Shown: in pieces, positions 1 through 5,830 of the stretch
Position numbering within the stretch: the first letter of the stretch is position 1
Layout: every line of letters begins with the position of its first letter
Source: an uncultured Collinsella sp.
GTDB taxonomy: Bacteria; Actinomycetota; Coriobacteriia; Coriobacteriales; Coriobacteriaceae
NCBI GenBank assembly: GCA_900542125.1
Contig: UQMO01000052.1
Location: 1 to 17,560, forward strand
Reading direction: 5' to 3'
DNA: 17,560 bases
The notes under the pieces: model-generated
What the model saw: the letters and a program-made list of their open reading frames with translations, nothing else
Database searches by the model: none
What the model was told of the DNA's origin: nothing
Translations under genes and position numbers: made by a program

Positions 1-49
1 ATCTACACCTAAGCCTTCGTCGGCAGCGTCAGATGTGTATAAGAGACAG
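1..49 (+). other. Untrimmed Illumina Nextera i5 adapter (not genomic)
   Basis: Bases 1-8 (ATCTACAC) match the end of the Illumina P5 segment. Bases 9-16 (CTAAGCCT) match the Nextera i5 index sold as S508/N508. Bases 17-30 (TCGTCGGCAGCGTC) are the Nextera read-1 primer part. Bases 31-49 (AGATGTGTATAAGAGACAG) are the 19-bp Tn5 mosaic end. The order is exactly that of a Nextera library molecule, so genomic sequence begins at base 50. The adapter match is direct recognition of a known synthetic sequence; the index name is from memory. Confidence 0.97.
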
Positions 50-66
50 ATGTTGTAAAACACCCC

Positions 67-101
67 CGAGCATATGTTCGAAAACACAATATGTTGTGTT
101 T
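67..101. promoter_or_regulatory. LexA-like box plus adjacent palindrome
   Basis: Bases 67-80 (CGAGCATATGTTCG) differ at one position from the Gram-positive/actinobacterial SOS box form CGAAC-N4-GTTCG. One base further on, at 82-101, lies a perfect 8-bp-arm palindrome (AAACACAA-TATG-TTGTGTTT). No gene starts within the window here. If the box is real it would control a gene lying left of base 50, cut off by the contig end. A single-site match without a gene is weak evidence. Confidence 0.35.
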
Positions 102-259
102 GCAGCAAAGGCGGGATGCCACCTGTAGAACCACGCCCGCGAACCTCAACCTTCAAGTTGACCTTGAGGCGATTTTTACGTCCCTTTACACACCGTTCAC
201 ATCGCCCCCAAACTCCCCCACCCACGGTACACACGGCCCACCAACGCGTCGGTGTCTGG

Positions 260-329
260 CGAAAAATGGGACGGGCCCCAGATTGCCCATGTGCGCAAAA
301 GTGCGTCTCGGCAATCTGGGGCCCGTCCC
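260..329 (-). terminator. Rho-independent terminator of xerD
   Basis: A perfect 20-bp inverted repeat (268-287 and 310-329) has a 22-nt loop. Read on the minus strand, the stem is followed by ATTTTTCGCC. It begins 36 bp past the xerD stop codon, so it most likely ends the pyrG-xerD transcript. The stem is longer than most intrinsic terminators. Confidence 0.8.
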
Positions 330-364
330 CTTTAATATTTATAAATATGCAGGTCAGCGAGGTG

Positions 365-1306
365 CTAGCGATGTGCCAACGGATGCGCCGCCAGATAGAC
401 CTCGGTCAGTTGCGTGCGGTCGACATGCGTGTAGACCTGCGTGGTCGAAATATCGGCATGGCCCAAAATCTCCTGCAGCACACGCAGGTCGGCACCGCCC
501 GCGAGCATGTGGGTGGCAAAGGAGTGGCGCAGGGTGTGGGGATGGAGCCCAACCAGCCCCACCTGGCGCCCATACCGCTCGCATATCGCATGCACGGCCT
601 GGCGCGACAGGCGACGTCCGTTCTTATTTAAAAAGACCGCCGAGGTCTCCATTCCGTGAGCATGCGCGGCCAGGAGAGTGCGCCCGTCACCTATATAGTG
701 TGTCAGGGCGCGAGCCGCGCTTCCCACCAACGGGGCCAGACGCTCCTTGGAGCCCTTACCGCGCACCAGGACAAACCCGTCATCAATATGGATATCGCCC
801 ACATCGAGCCCAACCAGCTCACTCACGCGCAAACCGCATCCGTAGAGCACTTCCAAGATGGCATGATCGCGCAGCCCCATCTCGCCCTCGGGAAAGTCTT
901 GATCGAGCAGCGCCGAGACATCCTCCACCGATAGATACTCCGGCAAACGCTCAGCCTTTTTAGGCAGGCGCAACGCCGCCGTTGGATTTTGGGCCACAGC
1001 CCCATCGCGCACCAAAAAGGCATGCAGGCCCTTCACGGCCGCAAGCGCACGCTCCACCGAGGCATCGGAATAGCCCCCATCGCGACGGTCGGCGACAAAG
1101 CCCTCCACGACCTGACGAGTCACCTCTTCAAAAGACACAATACCCGCCCGCTCCAGATAGGCGCAGTACGTCGTCAGGTCACGACGATAGGCCGCAATCG
1201 TGTTGCGCGCCAAACCCCGCTCGACCGCGAGGTAATCGAGATACTCCCCCGCCGCCACGGCGAGCGACGAGGGAGTAGCTTCGGTATGTTCTTTGTTCGC
1301 CGGCAC
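365..1306 (-). CDS. xerD: Site-specific tyrosine recombinase XerD
   Basis: XerD pairs with XerC at dif to resolve chromosome dimers near the end of replication. The 313-residue product has the usual family length. The N-terminal SAM-like core-binding domain (about residues 12-105) is followed by the catalytic domain (about 120-305). All catalytic residues are visible: R160 (CGLRVSEL), K184 (RGKGSKERL), H257 and R260 (HTLRHSFATHML), H283 (LGHADISTTQ) and the nucleophile Y292 (VYTHV). The reading frame is open further upstream into pyrG, but that part encodes no XerD-like sequence. I chose the GTG at 1304-1306, which lies 2 bp after the pyrG stop and gives the expected N-terminus; no ATG is available nearby. 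Such tight spacing suggests translational coupling to pyrG. A XerC or phage-type integrase is less likely given the housekeeping context. Confidence 0.9.
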   Translation of the reverse strand: MPANKEHTEATPSSLAVAAGEYLDYLAVERGLARNTIAAYRRDLTTYCAYLERAGIVSFEEVTRQVVEGFVADRRDGGYSDASVERALAAVKGLHAFLVRDGAVAQNPTAALRLPKKAERLPEYLSVEDVSALLDQDFPEGEMGLRDHAILEVLYGCGLRVSELVGLDVGDIHIDDGFVLVRGKGSKERLAPLVGSAARALTHYIGDGRTLLAAHAHGMETSAVFLNKNGRRLSRQAVHAICERYGRQVGLVGLHPHTLRHSFATHMLAGGADLRVLQEILGHADISTTQVYTHVDRTQLTEVYLAAHPLAHR

Positions 1307-1308
1307 CC

Positions 1309-2970
1309 TTAGTCCGTAGCGAGGTTCATGGGCGTCACCTGCAGGCGATCGACACCCTCGTGCTGACCGATCGAGGCACGCACGAACTCTCGGAACAGCG
1401 GCTGCGGGTTGGTCGGGCGGCTCTTGAACTCGGGGTGAGCCTGGGTTGCCACATACCACGGATGCACGTCGCGCGGCAGCTCGACCATCTCGACCAGGCG
1501 CTCGTCGGGCGACAGACCCGAGATAACCAAGCCGGCGTCCTCGAGCTGGTCACGGAAAGCGTTGTTGAACTCAAAGCGGTGACGGTGACGCTCGTAGACG
1601 AGTTCCTCACCATATGCCTCGCGAGCAAGGGTATCGGCGGCGAGCTTGCACGGATAGGCGCCCAGGCGCATGGTGCCGCCCTTCTCGGTCACGTCCTCCT
1701 GCGAGCTCATCAGATCGATGACGCTATACGGACCGTCCGGATCAAACTCGGAGGAGCTGGCACCGGCAAGGCCAACGACATTGCGGGCGAACTCGCACAC
1801 GGCGACCTGCATACCCAGGCAAATGCCCAGATACGGAATCTTGTGCTCACGGGCAAACTCGGCCGCGAGGATCTTGCCCTCCAGGGCGCGCTTGCCAAAG
1901 CCGCCGGGGACCAGGATGCCCGAGGCGTCGCCCAGAACCTCGGAGACATTCTGCTCGTCGAGGCTCTCGCCGTCGACCAGCTGGACGTCCACATGGCGAT
2001 CGTAGAAGACGCCCGCATGGTGCAGGGCCTCGATAACCGACAGGTACGCATCGGGCAGCTGCGTGTACTTACCCACGACGGCGATCTTCACCTTGTCGGC
2101 GTGATGGTTGGCGTGATTCTGTTTGCGCAGGAACTCGTTCCACTCGCTCATGTCGCGCTCACGCGGATCCAGACCCAGGCGCTCGCAAATGCGCAGGTCA
2201 AAGTCCTGCTCGGCAAGCAGCTGCGGAACATCGTAAATGCTCGCGCAGTCCTCGTTGGTAAAGACGCAATCGGTGTCGACGTCGCAGAAGCTTGCGATCT
2301 TTCCGCGGATAGCGTCATCGATATGGTGGTCGGAGCGCAGCACGATGATATCGGGCTGGATGCCAAAGCTGCGGAGCTCCTTGACGGAATGCTGCGTGGG
2401 CTTGGTCTTGACCTCATGGGCGGCGGCGATATAGGGAACGAGCGACACGTGGATGTAGCAGACGTTCTCGGGGCCGGCCTCCTTGCGGTACTGACGGATG
2501 GCCTCGACAAACGGTTGGGACTCGATGTCGCCGATCGTGCCGCCCAGCTCGGTGATGACTACATCGGAGCCGGTCTGCTCCTCGATGCGGCGGAACTTGT
2601 CCTTAATGGCATTGGTGACGTGGGGAATCACCTGCACGGTACCGCCCAAAAAGTCGCCGCGACGCTCGCGGGCGATTAGGCTTTTGTAGATAGCACCGGT
2701 CGTAAAGTTGGAATCGCGGGTCAGGTTCTCATCAATAAAGCGCTCGTAATGACCCAGGTCCAGGTCGGACTCGTAACCATCCTCGGTAACGAAGACCTCA
2801 CCATGCTGGAACGGGCTCATGGTACCGGGGTCGACGTTCAGATACGGGTCGGCCTTCTGCATCGTTACTTTGTAGCCACGCGACTTGAGCAGACGGCCCA
2901 GCGAGGCCGCGGTGATACCCTTGCCCAGGGACGAAACCACGCCACCGGTTACGAACACATGCTTGGTCAT
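1309..2970 (-). CDS. pyrG: CTP synthase (glutamine-hydrolysing)
   Basis: This enzyme makes CTP from UTP, ATP and glutamine, the last step of cytoplasmic pyrimidine nucleotide synthesis. The 553-residue product has full family length. The N-terminal synthetase domain (1-270) opens with KHVFVTGGVVSSLGKG, carrying the P-loop, and holds the conserved ELGGTIGDIES (141-151). The C-terminal class I glutamine amidotransferase domain (295-535) has the PGGFG oxyanion segment at 355-359, nucleophile C384 in LGICLGMQ, and the H512/E514 pair in AHPEF. The ATG at 2968-2970 is preceded by AGGTA about 8 nt upstream. xerD follows after 2 bp. A 178-bp gap to the next gene upstream holds that gene's terminator and a possible promoter, so pyrG-xerD is likely its own transcription unit. 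Confidence 0.98.
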   Translation of the reverse strand: MTKHVFVTGGVVSSLGKGITAASLGRLLKSRGYKVTMQKADPYLNVDPGTMSPFQHGEVFVTEDGYESDLDLGHYERFIDENLTRDSNFTTGAIYKSLIARERRGDFLGGTVQVIPHVTNAIKDKFRRIEEQTGSDVVITELGGTIGDIESQPFVEAIRQYRKEAGPENVCYIHVSLVPYIAAAHEVKTKPTQHSVKELRSFGIQPDIIVLRSDHHIDDAIRGKIASFCDVDTDCVFTNEDCASIYDVPQLLAEQDFDLRICERLGLDPRERDMSEWNEFLRKQNHANHHADKVKIAVVGKYTQLPDAYLSVIEALHHAGVFYDRHVDVQLVDGESLDEQNVSEVLGDASGILVPGGFGKRALEGKILAAEFAREHKIPYLGICLGMQVAVCEFARNVVGLAGASSSEFDPDGPYSVIDLMSSQEDVTEKGGTMRLGAYPCKLAADTLAREAYGEELVYERHRHRFEFNNAFRDQLEDAGLVISGLSPDERLVEMVELPRDVHPWYVATQAHPEFKSRPTNPQPLFREFVRASIGQHEGVDRLQVTPMNLATD

Positions 2971-3028
2971 ATTGAGTTACCTGCGCTTCCCGTAGAAGTT
3001 GTTTATCCACATCTTACGGGTCTTCATT

Positions 3029-3057
3029 GTAATACTCGCGCCGCGGACCGTTCGCAA
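3029..3057 (-). promoter_or_regulatory. Possible pyrG promoter
   Basis: On the minus strand, TTGCGA (3052-3057) and TATTAC (3029-3034) are separated by 17 bp and lie about 60 bp upstream of the pyrG start, between the preceding terminator and the gene. Each hexamer matches the sigma-70 consensus at four of six positions. I saw no obvious pyrG attenuator of the Firmicutes C-tract type. Confidence 0.35.
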
Positions 3058-3091
3058 TTTTTCTCGCGTGCGATTGCATTTCTCAATCTTG

Positions 3092-3123
3092 AAACAAAAC
3101 GCCGCCCGGTTTCCCAGGCGGCG
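3092..3123 (-). terminator. Terminator after the winged-helix gene
   Basis: A 7-bp GC stem (CGCCGCC at 3100-3106, GGCGGCG at 3117-3123) with a 10-nt loop is followed on the minus strand by TTTTGTTT. It lies 26 bp past the stop of the upstream gene and separates it from pyrG. Confidence 0.8.
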
Positions 3124-3148
3124 TCGCTATGGCAAGGGTTATATGCTG

Positions 3149-3487
3149 CTATCGATCAGCAACCTCGTCCTCAAGCATTTCTTGAACGAGCATGCCGGTA
3201 CGGACGCCCTCAAGATACCACTCGCCACGTTCGGTGAGGCAAATGCCATTTGCAAGCTGACCGCCGCCGTCGCTATAACGCGAGACGACATCAATCATGC
3301 CTTCGGAATCCAAGCGATCGATTGCGGCGCGGGCACGATACGGCGAAACCCCCACGCGCTCGGCAAGCGTTTTGCGCGAGAAACCATACGGCCCGCCATT
3401 GTCTTCGGTTTGCTGGTCGATTTCCATCAACACCAGCACCTCAACACGCTTCATATCGTTGACACTCGCACGACCCTTGCCCGCCAT
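3149..3487 (-). CDS. Small winged-helix DNA-binding protein
   Basis: This 112-residue protein looks like a single winged-helix domain. A first helix with KRVEVLVLMEIDQQ (13-26) is followed by a helix-turn-helix (FSRKTLAERVGVSPYRARAAIDRLDSEG, about 36-63). Next comes a strand, a glycine-rich wing (SRYSDGGGQLANGICL, 69-84) and a C-terminal helix with acidic residues. The fold suggests a PadR/MarR-like or replication-initiator-like DNA-binding protein, but I cannot name the family or a target. The start at 3485-3487 is set by a strong GAGGAGG 5 nt upstream; the frame is open a little further upstream without such a site. It sits between DUF1846 and pyrG, with terminators on both sides, so it is probably transcribed alone. 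No ligand-binding domain is present. Confidence 0.8.
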   Translation of the reverse strand: MAGKGRASVNDMKRVEVLVLMEIDQQTEDNGGPYGFSRKTLAERVGVSPYRARAAIDRLDSEGMIDVVSRYSDGGGQLANGICLTERGEWYLEGVRTGMLVQEMLEDEVADR

Positions 3488-3676
3488 AGCAGCCTCCTCA
3501 AACCGAGCACGAGCATCTAACGCGCCGTGCGCGACCGACACACCTCACGATGGCAGGTAATATCCATCATGCGGCATCCCGCTAAGGATGAAACAGTTAC
3601 GGTTATTGTATACCGCTCAAATTGTTTCTAGGCAGGTAAACGGCTATTTTTCGCCGAAATAGGCGCTTTATTGATC

Positions 3677-3709
3677 AAAAAGCCGTACCGGGCGCCAACC
3701 CGATACGGC
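3677..3709 (-). terminator. Terminator of the DUF1846 gene
   Basis: An 11-bp stem with one mismatch (3682-3692 and 3699-3709) and loop CGCCAA is followed on the minus strand by TTTTTGATC. It lies 34 bp beyond the DUF1846 stop codon. Confidence 0.85.
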
Positions 3710-3743
3710 CAAAATGCAATGCAATTACCGCGGTGCTTCAAAC

Positions 3744-5225
3744 TTAGCGGTGGAAGAAACCGCGGCGCTCAAACTTGGGCTCGCAGCACACGTTGATACC
3801 CAGTTTGCGCAGTACCGTCTCGTCCGTCGGCGAGATAATCACGCTAAAGAAGGCATCGCAACCGCGCAGCTGCTCCAGGCCCGAAAGGACGCGAGCGGCC
3901 GTCTCACTCGTGGCCGAGGTGATCGACAGCGCCATAAGCGTCTCGTCGGTGTGGAGGCGAGGGTTTTTGCTGCCCAGGAAATGCGTCTTGAGCTTGCTGA
4001 TGGGCTCAATCGCCTCATCGCTAATGACCTCGAGCTCAAGGTCGACGCCCGAGACATGCTTGAGGGCGTTCATAATGAGCGAACTTGCGGCGCCCAGGCG
4101 CGTGGAGGTCTTACCGGTCACCACGGAGCCATCGGGCATGACCATGGCACCCACGGGACCACCCGTCAGCTGCTCCCTGGTGAGGGCCGCCGAGCGCGCC
4201 GGTGAGTAGTTCTTATCGATGCCGGCTTTCTTCATAATAATCTTGAGACGGTCGACTTGCTCATCGCCCATGCCGGTACGGCGCACATTTTCGACCGCGG
4301 TAAAGTAGCGGCGGACGATCTCCATCTTGGAAGCGTCGCGGCAGGCATCGTCATCGGTGATGGCAAAGCCGACCATATTGACGCCCATGTCCGTAGGACT
4401 CTGATAGGGGCTCTTGCCCAGGATCTTTTCCATCAGAGCACGGACCACCGGGAAGGCCTCGACGTCGCGGTTGTAGTTGACCGTGGTCTTGTTGTAGGCC
4501 TCCAAGTGGAAGGAGTCGATGATATTGGCATCGTCGAGATCGGCCGTTGCTGCCTCATAGGCGATGTTGACCGGATGCGTGAGGGGCAGATTCCAGACCG
4601 GGAAAGTCTCGAACTTGGCGTAGCCGGCGGCGGTGCCGTGCTTGTGCTCGTGATAGAGCTGCGAGAGGCAAGTGGCGAGCTTGCCTGAGCCGGGGCCGGG
4701 AGCGGTGACCACGACGAGCGGACGAGTGGTCTCGACAAACTCATTCTTGCCATAGCCGTCGTCGGACACGATCAGGTCGACGTCGTGCGGATACCCCTCG
4801 ATGGGATAGTGCAGCTTGGCGGGGATACCGAGCGCGTTCAGGCGGTTGCGGAATACATCGGCAGCGGGCTGGCCGGCGTACTGGGTGATGACCACAGCCG
4901 CGACGGCAAAGCCGTTGCCGCGGAACAGGTCAACCAGGCGCAGCACATCCTCGTCATAGGTAATGCCAAGGTCACCACGAGCCTTGTTTTTCTCGATGTG
5001 GTTCGCGTTGATCGCGATGATAACCTCGACATCGTCGGCGATGCTCTTGAGCATGCGGAACTTGCTGTCCGGTTCAAAACCCGGCAGCACGCGGCTCGCA
5101 TGATAGTCATCGAACAGCTTACCGCCAAACTCCAAATAGAGCTTGCCGCCAAACTGCGAGATGCGCTCCTTAATGTGAGCAGCCTGCAGCTCGATATACT
5201 TCGCGTTGTCGAAACCCTGGCGCAT
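3744..5225 (-). CDS. DUF1846 / UPF0371 family protein
   Basis: Recognised as the DUF1846 (UPF0371) family from its N-terminus (QFGGKLYLEFGGKL, 24-37), the ITQYAGQPAAD block (113-123) and the AINANHIEKNKARGDLGITY block (71-90). Its biochemical role is not established to my knowledge. The 493-residue length is typical. A glycine-rich loop APGPGSGK (175-182) between a beta-strand (RPLVVVTA) and a helix resembles a Walker A motif, suggesting nucleotide binding. The protein appears cytosolic, with no signal or membrane segment. I chose the ATG at 5223-5225, which has GGGAG 6 nt upstream and gives the family's usual N-terminus. An in-frame ATG 24 bp earlier lacks a ribosome binding site and lies close to the likely transcription start. 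It is flanked by its own promoter and terminator, so it is probably monocistronic. Confidence 0.88.
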   Translation of the reverse strand: MRQGFDNAKYIELQAAHIKERISQFGGKLYLEFGGKLFDDYHASRVLPGFEPDSKFRMLKSIADDVEVIIAINANHIEKNKARGDLGITYDEDVLRLVDLFRGNGFAVAAVVITQYAGQPAADVFRNRLNALGIPAKLHYPIEGYPHDVDLIVSDDGYGKNEFVETTRPLVVVTAPGPGSGKLATCLSQLYHEHKHGTAAGYAKFETFPVWNLPLTHPVNIAYEAATADLDDANIIDSFHLEAYNKTTVNYNRDVEAFPVVRALMEKILGKSPYQSPTDMGVNMVGFAITDDDACRDASKMEIVRRYFTAVENVRRTGMGDEQVDRLKIIMKKAGIDKNYSPARSAALTREQLTGGPVGAMVMPDGSVVTGKTSTRLGAASSLIMNALKHVSGVDLELEVISDEAIEPISKLKTHFLGSKNPRLHTDETLMALSITSATSETAARVLSGLEQLRGCDAFFSVIISPTDETVLRKLGINVCCEPKFERRGFFHR

Positions 5226-5264
5226 ATATGGCTCCCGTCCCGTTTCCATTTAATGTTCTAGGCG

Positions 5265-5270
5265 ATTATA
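5265..5270 (-). promoter_or_regulatory. -10 box of the DUF1846 gene
   Basis: A perfect TATAAT on the minus strand lies 39 bp upstream of the chosen start codon. No good -35 hexamer stands at 16-18 bp (GCGTTG is there); TTGGGG and TTGGGC occur at poor spacing. It would give a leader of about 30 nt carrying the GGGAG site. Confidence 0.55.
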
Positions 5271-5332
5271 ACGGAGCAGACCCTCCCCAACGCCCAAGCA
5301 ATCAACTGGCACCAACCAAACACGCCATCGAT

Positions 5333-5401
5333 AAGTTGCGGTGAAATAGTTCCCGTTTAACCCCTCAAGACGGCCAAACAGGAACTATTCCACCGCAACT
5401 T
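5333..5401. repeat. Long hairpin element, 26-bp arms
   Basis: Arms 5333-5358 and 5376-5401 pair over 26 bp with two mismatches, both of which would be G-U wobble pairs in one RNA orientation. The 17-nt loop is AACCCCTCAAGACGGCC. The plus strand continues CCCCTTTTT (5402-5410), so transcription rightwards would meet a terminator-like structure, but no gene lies upstream on that strand. It could be an interspersed palindromic repeat or an RNA hairpin. Only one copy is in this window. Confidence 0.75.
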
Positions 5402-5436
5402 CCCCTTTTTGGTTCAAACAAACCTGGCCTTTGTAT

Positions 5437-5537
5437 CAATAATGGAAACGTCGCAGGTTGAGCATAAGCCAGCGAAAGCCCACCAGAGTAGGCAAAGCGC
5501 CCTCTGCACCAACAATGGAAAGCGCCGCAGGCAGAGG
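5437..5537. repeat. Imperfect direct repeat and small hairpin
   Basis: The segment 5437-5457 (around ATAATGGAAACGTCGCAGG) recurs in altered form at 5510-5531 (around ACAATGGAAAGCGCCGCAGG), about 73 bp apart. CCTCTGC (5501-5507) pairs with GCAGAGG (5531-5537) around the second copy. No coding signal is convincing here. It is part of the repeat-rich non-coding stretch 5226-5830. Confidence 0.4.
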
Positions 5538-5548
5538 ACGGACAGCGA

Positions 5549-5648
5549 GCGCCGTCCAGAACGTACAAGTTGGCATGAAAAAGGCGAGGCATAGACCTTT
5601 TGGTCATGCCTTGCCTTTTGAATGACAAATTGTCGTTCTGGACGGCGC
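5549..5648. repeat. 100-bp nested palindrome
   Basis: The outer arms (5549-5563 GCGCCGTCCAGAACG and 5634-5648) are perfectly complementary over 15 bp and continue imperfectly inward. An inner stem (about 5579-5592 with 5606-5619, one mismatch) closes on GACC-TTTT-GGTC (5594-5605). The whole segment can fold into a single long imperfect hairpin. It has no transposase and no clear gene. It resembles a MITE-like or repetitive palindromic unit, or a structured RNA; genome copy number would decide. Confidence 0.7.
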
Positions 5649-5661
5649 GTAGCGTCGACCG

Positions 5662-5689
5662 GTTCCGCGGTTTGGTAAAACCGCGGAAC
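5662..5689. repeat. Perfect 12-bp-arm hairpin
   Basis: GTTCCGCGGTTT (5662-5673) and its exact complement (5678-5689) flank the loop GGTA. On the minus strand it lies directly after the T-run of the arcD terminator, so it is probably outside that transcript. Confidence 0.65.
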
Positions 5690-5728
5690 AAAAAGTCGCC
5701 CCCTCCCGCGCACGGAACGGAAGGGGGC
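5690..5728 (-). terminator. Probable terminator of arcD
   Basis: On the minus strand a GC stem (5722-5728 with 5698-5704, 7 bp) with a 17-nt loop is followed by GAC and TTTTT (5690-5694). It lies about 100 bp past the arcD stop. Three further small hairpins precede it in the transcript. Confidence 0.65.
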
Positions 5729-5744
5729 TAAAGGTAGGAGTCTA

Positions 5745-5830
5745 CCGGTGGGTTTACCCCACCGGACAGACGATGACCAGGTGATCCTCTACAGGATCGT
5801 CAAGGTTTCCGTGGGGTACCCGTTGGGTAC
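5745..5830 (-). other. Hairpin-rich 3' region of the arcD transcript
   Basis: Between the arcD stop and its terminator three inverted repeats stand in a row: 5816-5830 (GTACCC-GTT-GGGTAC), 5783-5798 (GATCCT-CTAC-AGGATC) and 5745-5765 (CCGGTGGG-TTTAC-CCCACCGG). None has a T-run of its own. They may protect the mRNA 3' end or be processing sites; the function is inferred only from structure. Confidence 0.5.

Noticed and set aside
365..1306. xerD as a mobile-element integrase
   Set aside because: Length, motif spacing and the close link to pyrG fit housekeeping XerD; no attachment site or cargo genes are next to it.
1360..2679. Plus-strand open frame of 439 codons opposite pyrG
   Set aside because: Antisense to pyrG, with no recognisable domain and composition that mirrors the real gene.
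5365..5713. Minus-strand open frames of about 100 codons across the palindromes
   Set aside because: They run through the inverted repeats, have no good start site, and look like chance frames in repeat DNA.
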